From Toxotes chatareus (lineage: Eukaryota; Chordata; Actinopteri; Toxotidae): 64,000 nt of DNA. Both the position numbers and the translations under genes were made by a program. The stretch is from NCBI GenBank assembly GCA_016801885.1, contig CM028888.1, positions 18,523,170-18,587,169 on the forward strand. Reading direction: 5' to 3'. The notes under the pieces are model-generated. The model worked only from the letters and a program-made list of their open reading frames with translations. It was not told the DNA's origin and did not search any database. Positions 1 through 12,713 of this stretch are shown one piece after another (position 1 is the first letter of the stretch; the number at the start of each line of letters is the position of its first letter).

Positions 1-1074
1 AGCCTATCTTGGGGGATGGGTCTATTTCCACAAGAGAGCTCTTCCGGAAATGCACCAAAAACATGCACAACAATAAACATATATTTCAAAGTGTATGCTT
101 CTTCACCAATTAAGCGCTGAAACATGACGTTTAAGATGTTGTTGTTGTCGCTAGCTAGCTAACTTAGCCTGTAATTCACCTTTGAATTCTCAACCACGTC
201 GCCATCTTGCAAGGCAGATTTTCAGCGTAGACCGGGGCGCTTAAATAGCGTGCTAATTAGACATGTTGCTTTGCTCCACATTAGCGATTTGCACTCACCT
301 CATATTTAGAAAATAAACCGATAGGAGAGAAAGGTATCCCTGGACAGAAATATGCGTCAATTGTTGATTGTAAATCCGCGGGTTGTGGGCTGTGGACGAC
401 TGGGCAGGCTGAAGGCTGCGCCGCATTTGTCGGTCGAAGTCCTGACAGTCTAAAATAAATTGTCCATACTCTCATAACTCTAGGGGATACTGGCATTTTT
501 CGATGTACTGAGATGTACAAAGAAATAAAAATCTGAAGATTCATTAAGTAAGCACACTCTTATGTCATTGTTTTAAGACATAATCAAATTTTTTAATTTG
601 GATTTTTATATACCTGCAAGGACAATGCGGTGTGACTGCTAAATCTTCCCCTCAAACATGGTAATGTTTCTGGTGTTTGTAATTTTCACTTAAAAAAAAA
701 TACAAATTTTGCCTGATTTATTTTAATATCTTCTTAATCTTATCTTCTTAAATATTTTCTAGACCCTCTTTATTAAGATACGACAGAAAAATATTATGTA
801 ACATATTCGTTTCTTCGTTCTCCAAATAAATTGATATAAACTCCAACGAACTGAGAAAGCGACAGTTACTCCATGTGAGTAAAACACACTATTCTGGCTC
901 TTAAAGTGGGCAGCTGTTGCTTTGTTGGGCTTAGTTTTATTGCTTATTACATCCTGTAAAGAAGAGGTCTCGTTAGACACATCAGACTGCATACCCATAT
1001 ATTTTTGCAGGTGGAACCGTTGGCATGATAGACTTTTGTGTTTACCCGGATTGTTTACGGTAACGGTCAAAATA
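1..1074. other. Upstream region of PIGL, no coding gene seen
   Basis: This stretch precedes the PIGL start codon. Bases 120-260 are relatively CpG-containing and include a GCCATCTTG-type (YY1-like) motif, which would suit a vertebrate promoter. In human, NCOR1 lies head-to-head with PIGL, so a minus-strand 5' untranslated exon of NCOR1 could lie here, but no NCOR1 coding sequence is visible. The open frame continues upstream of the PIGL start to base 922, but those extra residues do not resemble PIGL and were excluded. Confidence 0.4.
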
Positions 1075-3448
1075 ATGAGTATTTACCTGATATTCTTCAC
1101 AGTTTTATCTTATCTGGTTTGGATAAAATGCATTTACTATCGACACCGGCGAACTTTGTTGAAGTCGTTGAAACGTGTAATGAACGTTTTATCGAGCAGA
1201 GAGACAGACGGCGATGACATCAGGGCTCTGATTGTAACTGCGCATCCGGATGATGAATGTATGTTTTTCGCGCCAACGATTATACGACTGGTTGAGTTAA
1301 AAGCCAGCGTTCATTTGCTGTGTTTATCTGCAGGTACGGTGACAGCACAGTGTCGTTTGCACAAATAAAGTGAATAAGTCAACGTAAAGTGAGAGTAAGA
1401 ATTAGTTTGATGCTAACTAGCATTAGCTGTTCTTAGTTTCATTTTCTACCCATGAAAAAAAACAATCGAACACAAAAGCAAAACTGCCTCTAAAGGAAAA
1501 TTAAAATAACAGCTCCCCCCAAATTGTAACGTGGCTTTGCCAGTCACTCTGCATAACATCACATACATAGATAGGTACAGTGTATGTCCATTATCATTCT
1601 CTAAGGGGTACAGTGTCTGACTGAATAACACACATCCAACTTAACTAATATAGGTCAAAGTTAAAGAAAATATATTTCATATGTAGTAGAATGTTTCAAA
1701 TTGCACTTAGACATAATTGACTGACAGAATTTAGACTTGTATTCAAATCTTCCTTTATTTGTTCTCCTAATATTGTACAGGAAACTACTACAATCAAGGA
1801 GCTCAGCGTAAACAAGAACTTCTCAACAGCTGTGCCGTGTTGGGGATACCAGCCTCCAGAATCTCCATAGTAGACAATGAGTAAGGAGCCATCGGCACCA
1901 AATACAGAACATACAAATTACAATATTTGAGTTGTGTGCCTTCTAATGTCGAAAGCACTGAGTTTGTGTTGGCTTGTAAAAATGTGTACTGTTGAACGTA
2001 CAGATCCATGTGTTAAACATGACTGTACTGTACATGTACATCGCAGACTCCGATTAGTGTTTAAAAGTGAGACTAATTGTTATCTTTTAAAAAATGACTT
2101 AACAAAATATACGTATGCCTCTTTCAGTTCAGGACTCAGGTCTCAGCATGTCTGCCTGCTGGAGAGCATAAGTTAAAGAGAAATCACACCCATGCATTCC
2201 CACCACAGCAGAGCTGATCTAGTCTGGTCTGATGTATCACCTCTCTGAGTCACAGCGGAGATAAATGAGTTGGTCTCAGAGTCAGTGATAAGTTTGTCCT
2301 GTTGAACACAGAGCCCCCTAAAAAGCTGTAAAATCCCAAACTGACCTCAGTATGATCTATCTACAGAAAACACAGTATCTGTATATATACATTTGTATAT
2401 CCATCTCTACAAATATAGTACAGCAAGTTCTGAAATTATAGTCCAAGCCATCTTAAACTGTTTTTTTGTTTACTAACTTATTTTATGTTAGTGGTACTGT
2501 GAAAGTTAATTTTGCTTTTAATGTGTGCACCACTGAGCTGTTTGTATGACCTGAGCAATATATCAACCTGTTTGAACAGTCATGATGGATTGATTAATTA
2601 ATGTCAGTGATCCCTATGGGGAAATTGGATGACTGTAGGACTGGTTAACAATATTTTTTGGGCAGCAATTGCCTATTAATGAAATGACTTTGTTTTTCTA
2701 CTAAATTACTAAACTCCTTGATTCATTAATAGCTGCTGAGACAGGTAGCTCAGATTTGCTGAAAATAAGCCTTAGATTCGCATAATTTACATACCAGAGT
2801 CTCAGTTCTACCTTTTATTAGTGTTTCTTGTATTGGAAAACTTTTAAGTATATCTGCTTCCCATAGGTATGAAGTAAAGGATCTGTGTCAGTGGTTCCCT
2901 AACAAATTTCTTGTCGAGCTCTGCAAGAAAATTAGTGGTAAGAAAATGACTGAACATTCCACATTTGCTGTATTGTTTGCTACCTCATTCATCTCAGTAC
3001 CTTAGAAAAATATATGATTACATTTTTTCACAGCAAATGAAAATGTATCACCACAAGTCATTGTTATCATGTTCAAAGCGGCGAACAGACCTTCGGACTG
3101 TATTGTTGTCCAAATTCGGGCAGAACTTTCCATTTTCTTCTATATTTTGTTTTGTTATTGATGCAGCTGTAAGACTTTTAGTCCCCTGGCTCTGGCTATT
3201 GGCAAGGTCAAGTTTCAGAGAAAATAGTTGTTAAAGGTGATGTTGAAAAGGGGGATTTTTTTCCTGTGGATAAACCTTGCAGATTCCCTTGAAAATGTTT
3301 TGAGTTTCTAAGAACCTCGGGGCTGCCTACATGTGAGCGTCTACATGTTGGCTCACCAGGAGAGCTGTATGAACTCTGGCCCTAACCTGGAACTCACAGT
3401 AATAAGTTGGCAGCCTGCCCAGGTTGTCTGCCCCAGCGAACAGTGTTG

Positions 3449-3517
<69 letters not shown>

Positions 3518-3700
3518 CTTCACAGATTTATCATCTTCTGCACACAGAATACAGCTGAACTTTGATCTCAGTGTTGTCTGCACTTCTGTTGAACTGGAGT
3601 GTAGCCCATTTTCCCTTTCTGTGTATTCTGTTGTTTGCCCAAAACACACACCTACTCAGCACTTTGAGAGCCCCAGCCCCGCTCACTCACAACCAAGCTC

Positions 3701-3736
<36 letters not shown>

Positions 3737-6221
3737 ACACTACTCTCTCCCTCTGTTCCACCCCTCCTCCTCTTGTCCATGTCTGCTGGAGCCAACTGCC
3801 AAGGACTGTGGGATACATTTTGGCAGCACTCTGAGCACTGCTAATGTAGGTCATTCCAAACTGTTTTTCTCTTTGTGTGTCTTTACATGGCTAGCCACGC
3901 TTTGGCTTTGCTCTTAACCTTCTCTGCCCAAGTATGTGCAGATGTACATCCTTGACCTCTCCCTGTTTTTCTCACTGGTCATTTTGTTGTGCACAAAGAA
4001 AAAAAAGGATGCAGTGCAAACACTGGCAGACATTATACAGAACACAGCAGAATTACAGAGTTAGAATTCTACATCGTATTATAACCATCTGCTGTTTGGG
4101 GCTTTTTGCATCTTATCGGTTTAATTTGAGCATTTCCACACAGTTAGTTACACCTAGCTAAAACAAATCCAGTCTAATAGAACAGTCCTGCAATAATTCT
4201 TATCTGCATGAAGCTTACAATGATCAGTTTTTATTGAAACTGTTTTAGAGAGGTGACTATTTTATTTTGGTTGGTCTTATGGAGGTGTTTCTAATATTAC
4301 TGTTTTGCCCTGTTTTTACTGTATATCCTCATTTATCCATAATGGATGGACAAAATAAAAAAAAAGACTGCAAAGTTGAGTTAGTGAGTTCATATACTGC
4401 AGTTCCAGTCAGCCTTCTCCAAACTACTATTTCTAACAGGACTATTTTTTCGTATCTTCCTGCTTTACTACCTGTCCATGTCATGTATTGTACCACTATA
4501 ACTTTGTGGTTGTATAAAAATGCTCCAGAGAAATTATTCAAGGACCATGGAATTTCTCAAATATTTATTATTTCTTATATTTTCACACTGACAAGTGTTG
4601 TTATAAATGAGAAAACTGTAGAAAATATAGTAAAAATTGGATCCACATAGCAATGTAATGTTTTCTGCTGTTTTTGCAGCTCTGAAACAATGGCCTCGTG
4701 AGCTTCAGTAGTTTAGGAAACAACTGTTTAGAACTACAGAGACTAAGTCTATGTTTGTTTGGTTTTCCTACAAACTCATTCAGACCTTTGATGGATCCTG
4801 GCTTATGCAATAATGACTGGTGGTGAGTGTAGCTCATATACAGTAATTTCTGTACTGATCTACAGGCAAGTGCTTAGGAGGATTTCAGTGAAGTCAACAA
4901 AGATCATGTCAAGCCTAAAAGAAGTATAGAAGTATAGAAATGAGCAAAAACTATAGTACGCAGTACGAGGCTAGATGAATGCTAAGGAGTAGTTTTGCAG
5001 TCTTATTCAACTGGGCAGTGTGATGCACTGGCTCCACTTGACTTTTGTTTTCAAGCTGAGGTCTCAACTTCACAACAAAAGTCTAGTGCACAGTGTGGGT
5101 TATGTTTTATGATGACAGATCTGGGTGAAACTTTCTCACTCACAACTACAGCCCAGTTCTCCAAGATGACAGGAATAACACGTGGATTCTGTTTTAAAAT
5201 AGGATTTTCCCTTTAATGCTCACTGAATAGGACAGCTGTGTTGACAGTATCTGGGGCCCCAGTGCATGTTGGGGCCTTTGTGATCAAGCTCGATCTGAGC
5301 ACGCTCTACTGCCTCTCCACTTGCACTGGCTTGACCTCTGTCTGCTCCCTGGACTCCATTATAGCTGCTCACTGCACAAATCCAACCATTCCACTTCTTC
5401 ATTACATTAGCCATGAGACTGAACTGAGGCCTCTCTCTGTCTCACCCACCACATCTCTTTCTAACTCTAATATTATGACTCTGTCCATGATTACATACTT
5501 CACATTTACTTTATTTAAAAAAAAAATCTGACGTCAGAAGTAAATCACAAATGGAAAGCTTTTGTTTTTGATTGGATTAGTGAAATTCTCTGTATGGATG
5601 TAAACGCAGAACTCAGCACAAGTTTCTGGAAAGGAAAGCTGTATTCACTGCAGTAATACTCTACCCCCACACACAGTTTAAATATACATTGATCAGTGGT
5701 AAAAATAGCCCTCGCTGATTTATAAGCACATGGCAGGGTGCAGTAAATTGTTCCAGCCCTGCCACTGACCTCTGGCTGTGCTTTTATCCTAGATACATTT
5801 GTCACCACCACACACTGGCCTCTGTGTAGTAACACAGTTGCCTTTCCCCTTTATTGAATCCTGCAGCCAGTAACAAACTGTAATTTTGTCACATTAGATT
5901 GCTCTTTTTCTGAACAACTTACTCTCAAAACAACACTAACAGCATTATTTCCATGGTTACTTCCATGTCAGTTAATTACCTCGACATGGGTGAATATTGG
6001 CAAAACCTGCGGCCACAGATATCTGCAAATCCTTGTGAAGAAACATGTCTGTTGCTGTTGTTACTATAGTTGTAACTGCCTTATTACACTGCGATATTGT
6101 GGGTGTACTGTAAGCATTTAGTGGCATCTCAACAGTTCCCAGCAGGACATATAATCTGACTGTGTGGACAGAAGTCTGGCAGTTTCACAGGCCTGTGGTC
6201 CATGTGACCAGACTAAACAAG

Positions 6222-6272
<51 letters not shown>

Positions 6273-9200
6273 ACACAATCACACGCACACACACACAGAA
6301 TCTCCTTACTGGGCCAAAGTTCAACAACTGCATACAGATGCCTGCAAGCAATTAGACATCCACATGCAAAGCTACAAAAGGGAGCTGGGGAGGTTACTTT
6401 AGGACATTTTGTACTGTTGCCATGGCGAAGCTGACACTCAGCCTGCATCCTGCTTGAGAAAGGTCAGGTGTCTTATATCTTTTGTTCATTTTTCTTTTTT
6501 CCCCTTCCTTGCAGGCTTGTGCTTAGCTATGGTTGTCAAGCTGTAAGGCATAATAATAAATAATAAATGAATAAATGCAGCAGTTCAAAAAAATGACGTT
6601 AAAACACAGATAGGGCTGCAGTGAAGCCAAGTTTTGATCTCAGTAAGATATAAGGATACTTAATATTCATGTACTTGGGCAAAACTCACAAAACATTATT
6701 TGTTTTTTTACTAACTTTCAGTCTAAAGTGGACAGAAATGAGGACATCAGGCACGTATCAGTTTAGGCAGCATTTAGATTCACAGTGCTTTTCAACTTTT
6801 AAAAAAACACTCACAGCCCTTATGATATGTAGGTCACTGGTATCAAAGTGTCACAGTAGCGCATTCACTCGATGACAGTTTTAAACTATCTCTGAACCCC
6901 TGACCCTCCACCCCTCCTCCATGTGACACAGCCAAACCCCCCCTCAATCCCCCATTCCAACCCCAGACCCTCACATCACTGGCAGCCAATAGATTTGTGG
7001 CCTAATCCATCACTTCCCTGTACTAGCTCAACTGTCCTGGCTCATTGTTAACGACAGAGGGGAGGGGAACAACTATCGCACCCCCTCACCGACCCCCACT
7101 TTATATACACTTACATATACACACACACATGCATGCATGCTTTGTCACTCACAACACCCATGTGCTAACCCAGGTATGCAACATCAATGATCTTTCTCCT
7201 TATCTTGTTAAACCAGCACCTCCACAGTTTAGTTCTTTAAACTGTTGTGCAGTCATGTCAGTTTCCTTTGGTTGTGTTTTTCATCAACATAAATCATAAG
7301 AGAAGTGGTAACCGGTGTGCATGCTTGAAACCCAACCCTCAGGTCTTTGTTTTTTATGTGAACTGTTTGGCCCATCTCATATCTGAGTACATTTTTAATC
7401 ACTTCTCCGCCTTTACTTTTTTGAGTTCAAGGGGAATGTTGAATAATCACAGAAAACAACACTTTAATATTCTAGACTGAGAAAAAAAATCAGCTCTTAT
7501 TTCTGCCAAAGTCTCTGTATGTTTAGTAGACTCTTGGAGCTTGGGCTGGCCAAGAGTGATGTTTGATGTATACTCCATGTTGTTTCCAGGCTGTAGTTTC
7601 GGATGAGCAGAATGCTAAGGGTCTTCTAACCCTTAACCCCCAGACTTCCGTGCACTCCCTCCACAGCCTGTTTTCAAAAGCTGGTTTAAATCTGCTCTCT
7701 GCAGAAATCTGGTCCTTCAGACAGTAATAAGACTGTTCAGCCTCAGACACATTCAGAGAGCCTATGTTGAGTAGAATACTCCTGAGTTTCAGCTGCATTG
7801 AAGTTACAACACAGACACGATGCACTCCTGTATCTAAATAAAATACTGTGGTAATTTTAACTTGGTAGATAACCAGAGTCCCTTTCTTTGTTCTCCAGAA
7901 AACTCCCAGATGACCCCAAAGCAGAATGGAGCATCTCTTTGGTCTCTTCTGTAATTGTGAAGCACATAAGAGCCCACTCCTTCAACATGGTATGCTCTGC
8001 TCTGCGTTAAATTTTTGCTTTTCAAAGCAGTGGCTTCTCTGTCATTTCCTGTTTGATGTTAACACACAATTTCCCTGCCATTGTTTTGTTTTTACCATAT
8101 GTTTTGGCACCACAGCTTCCTAGCTCATTATCCCAGTTCTACTGCGGTCTGCGAAATAATCCTGTCAGCCGCCATCACTTTTTGTCCAACACAGACTGTA
8201 TTTTGAGCCTCCCTAAAAACAGCAGACCTCTGCTGCAGTAGAAAGTTTGGATGCAGTTTCTGTGTTTACTCAGAGATTCTTATCAACCCCAGTGCAGTTC
8301 TGCACTATTAGCTAATGGGAATGCAGCAAATTTAGAATCAAAAGAATTTTCATCCAGTCTGTCTCAACAAGGGCAGAAATAGTCAAACGATCTTGACAAA
8401 CAGAAAGCACAGGAGCAATGGTAAAAAAAAAAAAATCCCACAGTTCTTTAGGGTGGATGATTAAGAAGTACAGCCGGGTTTTTCTATCGTTTAGTTGCCG
8501 ATCTCTTTTTGTTATCAAAGACGACAAACAAACACCATCTCCTCCCATCCTGTCAAGCTCACCAGCGAAAAATGCCTCTAGACAAAAAAAAGTAGCTTAG
8601 AGAATCACGTCAGTCACACATGAACATCTTTAATAAATACAGGCAGGAAAAATAGGCACAGAGATAAAAACCAACCAGATGTGAAAATTTGTTCATTTAT
8701 CCTTCTTTTAAACTGAATAATGTTTCCTTAATCTAACACCATGCCCATTCTCTTGCTTTGCCACTGCAAGCCAGCAAGATCAAAAAGATTCAAAGTTTAC
8801 AAGTTACTTATTATATGTGGTGGTTGGGAGCTTAAACTTATGCTTGATTGCAAAGACATAGTCATGGTAGAATACGCCTGAGCATAGCAAATGCCAAGTC
8901 TTTAGTCAAACTTTTTCTTTCCCTTTGACCTAATTTTTTTTTTTTTTTTTTTACTTGCTTCCTCTGGTGTGCAAGCATGCACACAGAAAAAGGCTTTTTA
9001 AATATCAGTTGTCAGCTGCCAAGCAGTTCCACAGTCAGACACAGAAACCCTTCCACTAACCCAAGATAAATCTCTCCCTCTGTTTTTGCCTTAGTTTATT
9101 TAAATTCGCTTTTAGATACCCAAATTCTGGCTTTTTCACCCACACAATGAGATATTTTGTTGTTCCAGGTGCTGACCTTCGATGGAAGAGGAGTGAGCGG

Positions 9201-12200
9201 CCATGCCAATCACATAGCTATCCACAAGGCTGTCAGGTACAGACTGAACTTTAAGGCTTTGCCGTCAGAAAAACACATGAATTTTCTTTAAATCCCTCAA
9301 CTTAAAGATGCCATGCTCGGGGACATTATGTGGCTTACACATGCACGCAGAAACCAGCCCACTCCACAATCATAAACCACTGTCCAGGAAAATGCAGAAC
9401 ATTTAGGCTCACATCAACATCCATCTCTCCAAATGTTTCCCCACAAAGACGCACACACACACACATCATGTTTTTCAGAATTGGTCTGTTACATAGCTGA
9501 GAGGTCATCCAAACACCGTCCTCAGAGGCACTCGGCTGTGCTCCCAGAGAGCAGCAGTAAATCCTGTCCCTGAAGTGGTGAGGTGGGAGGGCAGCTCTGG
9601 TTTGGAGAGGCCAACCAAGCAAGTTGCATCAGACTCTTGGTTTTTTTAAAAGAGAAAAAAGTGTTTTGCTCTGTGAAGTGTACATTGCTGTCCCTGTATT
9701 GCACTGATTTTCCCTCACTGAGCCTATATTATTATCTGTCAATCTGCAGACTGAAACCCAGAGGGGCTTTGTACTAGTTTCACAGCGCTCTAAATCTCTG
9801 CAGTTTGCTGTTCGGTCTTGCTTTTGTCAACATTTTAAAAGTTGCTGCATAAAGTAGTGCAAGTATACTGTATATGAAAGCTTGAGCGTGCTCCCAGCAG
9901 GACTTGAAGACGAGCGTTGTAGCACTGTAGCACGTTACATTACTGTGGAATGTAAAAATGAGAGTGATGTTGTTGCCACACTGAAAAGAACCCCCCATCC
10001 CTCGTTACAACATGACCCAAAAACACACACATTGGTAAATATGTCGCAGTAGCCTGGCTGCAGCACTGCATGGCCCTTTCTGTGAGCTTACAGTCATTGA
10101 CTTTTTACCCATTTGTGTTGTAATCAGTGTAACCAAAACTCTAATCTCAGTTACCTACCAGCAAATAGAAAAATGATACTTTGCCTATTCTATGCACCAG
10201 CTGCCAACACAAAGCCTGTCAGTAAGATGTATCGTCCCTTTGACAACTGTATTTGCATCCTTGACATTTTTAGTGTGTAACTTTTTTTTCTCTCCACCCA
10301 CAGCCATCTTGCTTCCACTGGACAAGTACCCAATGGTAGGTTTAAACTTTCAAGAGGTTTATATTTTCCAAATTTGTGACCAGCTTCACAGGTTGGATTT
10401 TAAAAAAAGGTGTCTGTAATTGAAAGTGAAAATTCTTGTGCAAGGAACTTGATCCCATTAGAAATGTTAAGTATAATGGCAATGAGTGCATGTCCTCATA
10501 ACTGTATTATTTATTAAGCTTAGGAAGCTATTAAGCAAGCTAAAGATACAGACTGCTTCACAAGCAGACAAGATAGGAATGACTTCCTCACATGGAAAGC
10601 ACCACCTCCCTAGTATGCATTTTCATATTGAAAACCCTGTAAAGTACGTTGAACGCTGACTCAGACTGGGAGTTTTGTAAATGTACAGCGCCCTCTTCTG
10701 TTCAAAAGGGCTGCATGAGCCTTGTGTCTTCTATACATTTTGGTCTGCTGGTGGCAGCATGAGGCCAGTTGGATATTAGAAATGCCAATTGCAGTGCAAA
10801 TGTTTTGTTCTCAAGTGTGTGCCCCAAAACTAAATATGTTGTTGTCGTTAGAAATGTTCACAGTTTCGAGCTGCTGCTGAATTTTCTTCCTATCAGTTGC
10901 ATCTGAAAAGTTTTACACTGATGCCTACTGGGGATTTCTTAAATAGAATGTGAAAGGAAAAGTAGGACAGTGAGGGGGACACGTTACAACAGGCTGACAA
11001 CTCTGCTAGTTTGTTAAACATTCAGGCCCACACAGAGCCCACCCACATTAAAGTTTGAATAGACAGCACGATAAGAAACGAACATCACAGGTCCCACCTA
11101 GTTAATCATATATGAGATCTAAACTCTTGCACCAGGCTGTTGAATGGCATTAACGTCCCAATCCTAAGGCCACTGCAAACACACACTTTATGTGGGACAA
11201 AATGACTACAGTCTGCTTTGACCTCTTTTGCCTGCAGTGAGCAACCTTAAAAACATGCACACTGGTTATTTATTATCAGGCATTGACACCTCACCTGTTG
11301 GACTGGTCTGACTGTAGCCTGTAGGGGAGGCAGGAGAGAATTAAGCCTCAATTATACTCCCTTGCGGATGCACACACTGACAGGTGCGGACACCACGTGT
11401 ACAGCAAGACACCCTGCTCATTACCAACAGCTTTAAGCCTCTTTTGCTCCACAAACTCCTGCTGCATGGCAAATGTTGTAGTTGAAAATTTCAGTACCAT
11501 ATTGATAGTCTGTGCTCGGATATATAATGTGATGTTTTTGTACTGGGTTATTCTGCTTTTCATGATTTCTTGACAATACTAATGTCTCACATATGCACTC
11601 AGCTCCCATACGATCGTCCTAGTCGTTCTCACAACCTATACCTACAACACAAATGCTGCACATAAAGAACAACTTGAATGTACTACCTTGAGAATGGCCT
11701 AATTAACCGTCTGCTGCTGTAGTGAACATTTAACTACATTAACTAACTGGGTCTCTGTCTGTTCTCCCAGACTGCTGTTTGTTCTCCCTGGTGACTGTTG
11801 GCCTCCTCAGGAAGTACATCTCCTTCCTGGAGCTTCCCCTCAGCTGGCTGCTGTCCTCTGGCCTTTGCTGCATTATAGGCTCACAGAGCTACAGGCAAGC
11901 CAAAGTAAGACTTAAAAATAGACGGTTTGTTGGCAAGATACATCATTGACTAGTCTTAGAGGGCACACGTTTTCAGCACATTGTAACAAGGCCACATACA
12001 GTATTTGTGCTGAAGAAGTAAGAGTGGAGATAAAAAGAGATGCTGCAGTAAACTAATACTAGATAAAGAAATACATTTACACTGAGCATCAAATTTTTAC
12101 CACATATTATGGATGATACAATCTCTCTCTTTTTTTCAGGCTGCTATGCTCTGTCATCGCACTCAACTCCTGTGGTTTCGTTATCTGTACATCACCTTCT

Positions 12201-12268
12201 CGCGGTACATGTTCATAAACACATTCCAAGTGATTCCACAAGGACCAAAGAACCTGAAGATCTATTAA
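1075..12268 (+). CDS. PIGL: N-acetylglucosaminyl-phosphatidylinositol de-N-acetylase (PIGL)
   Basis: Second enzyme of GPI-anchor synthesis: it removes the acetyl group from GlcNAc-PI on the cytosolic face of the ER. Seven coding exons: 1075-1333, 1781-1880, 7899-7989, 9169-9236, 10304-10335, 11771-11904 and 12140-12268. Their lengths sum to 813 nt (270 aa plus stop; human about 252 aa), with GT-AG borders and matching phases. The N-terminal hydrophobic segment (residues 2-20) fits the single membrane anchor. The metal-binding motif AHPDDE (residues 56-61) and the downstream GVSGHANH (about 158-165) are intact, so the enzyme looks functional. The C-terminal exon with HRTQLLWFRYLYITFSRYM is closely PIGL-like. 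The start at 1075 was chosen because homology begins there (MSIYL). Intron 2 is 6 kb and exon 5 only 32 nt. Candidate AATAAA signals lie at 12392 and 12469. The gene ends tail-to-tail with CENPV, 445 bp away. Confidence 0.93.
3450..3514. repeat. (GT)n microsatellite
   Basis: Uninterrupted run of GT dinucleotides, about 32 units, inside PIGL intron 2. It explains the artefactual Cys-Val and Thr-His runs in the open frames that cross it. Confidence 0.97.
3699..3736. repeat. (CT)n microsatellite
   Basis: Run of CT repeats with a few interruptions at its 5' side, in PIGL intron 2. Confidence 0.9.
6221..6269. repeat. (CT)n microsatellite
   Basis: Nearly pure CT tract of about 24 units in PIGL intron 2, followed by a short CA-rich stretch. 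Confidence 0.95.
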
Positions 12269-12391
12269 AAAGTCTGTCCCCATCCTGATGCACTGATTGT
12301 TAAACTGTTTGGGCGTCTCACTGACTGACTACTCGAATACAGTGAATTTACTTGCTGTTTACAGGTCTGATGAGCGGATTTGCTCTCAGTG

Positions 12392-12474
12392 AATAAAGAT
12401 GGTCTTTGGCACTGTATTGGCTAAAGAAGCCTGAATACTTTTTTCATAAGCTTTCCATATAAATTCCAAATAAA
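12392..12474 (+). terminator. PIGL polyadenylation signals
   Basis: Two AATAAA hexamers, at 12392-12397 and 12469-12474, lie 124 and 201 bp after the PIGL stop. Both lie before the end of the convergent CENPV-like coding region, so the two 3' ends are close and may overlap. Confidence 0.6.
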
Positions 12475-12713
12475 ACTGACAGTTATTTAGGAATAACAAC
12501 AATTAAAATTTACTTTTTGCTACAGAAATGTTTTTATTGTTTCAGTCATTATACTGTATAAAAACAAAATTAGGGTTTGATTCAGTTGGGGAGCTGTTGT
12601 TTTGTTTTTTGTTTTTTCATCTTATAACTTCACAGACTGTTGAAAATACTGTACAGTATTTCTGGTGTACTAATGATTAAAAAAAAAAGTTTGATTCTTC
12701 TATCACAGTGGTG

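Larger units (their letters stand above)
1881..7898. other. PIGL intron 2, no gene recognised
   Basis: About 6 kb of AT-rich intron with microsatellites at 3450-3514, 3699-3736 and 6221-6269. Several open frames occur, the longest at 4267-4650 and through the microsatellites, but none shows recognisable domains, conserved motifs or splice-compatible homology. A possible extra exon at about 2868-2939 was considered and rejected. Confidence 0.6.

Noticed and set aside
1..900. NCOR1 coding sequence expected head-to-head with PIGL
   Set aside because: No NCOR1-like protein segment is readable on the minus strand; at most a non-coding exon could be present.
2868..2939. Possible extra PIGL exon in intron 2 (AG before GTATGAAGT, GTAAG at its end)
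   Set aside because: Its translation (YEVKDLCQWFPNKF...) has no place in PIGL, and exons 2 and 3 already join in frame (E-KLPDDP) without it.
3333..3917. 194-aa open frame
   Set aside because: Created by GT and CT microsatellites; repetitive Cys-Val and Ser-Leu runs only.
4267..4650. 127-aa open frame with hydrophobic stretches
   Set aside because: AT-rich intronic sequence, no recognisable domain, no splice or promoter support.
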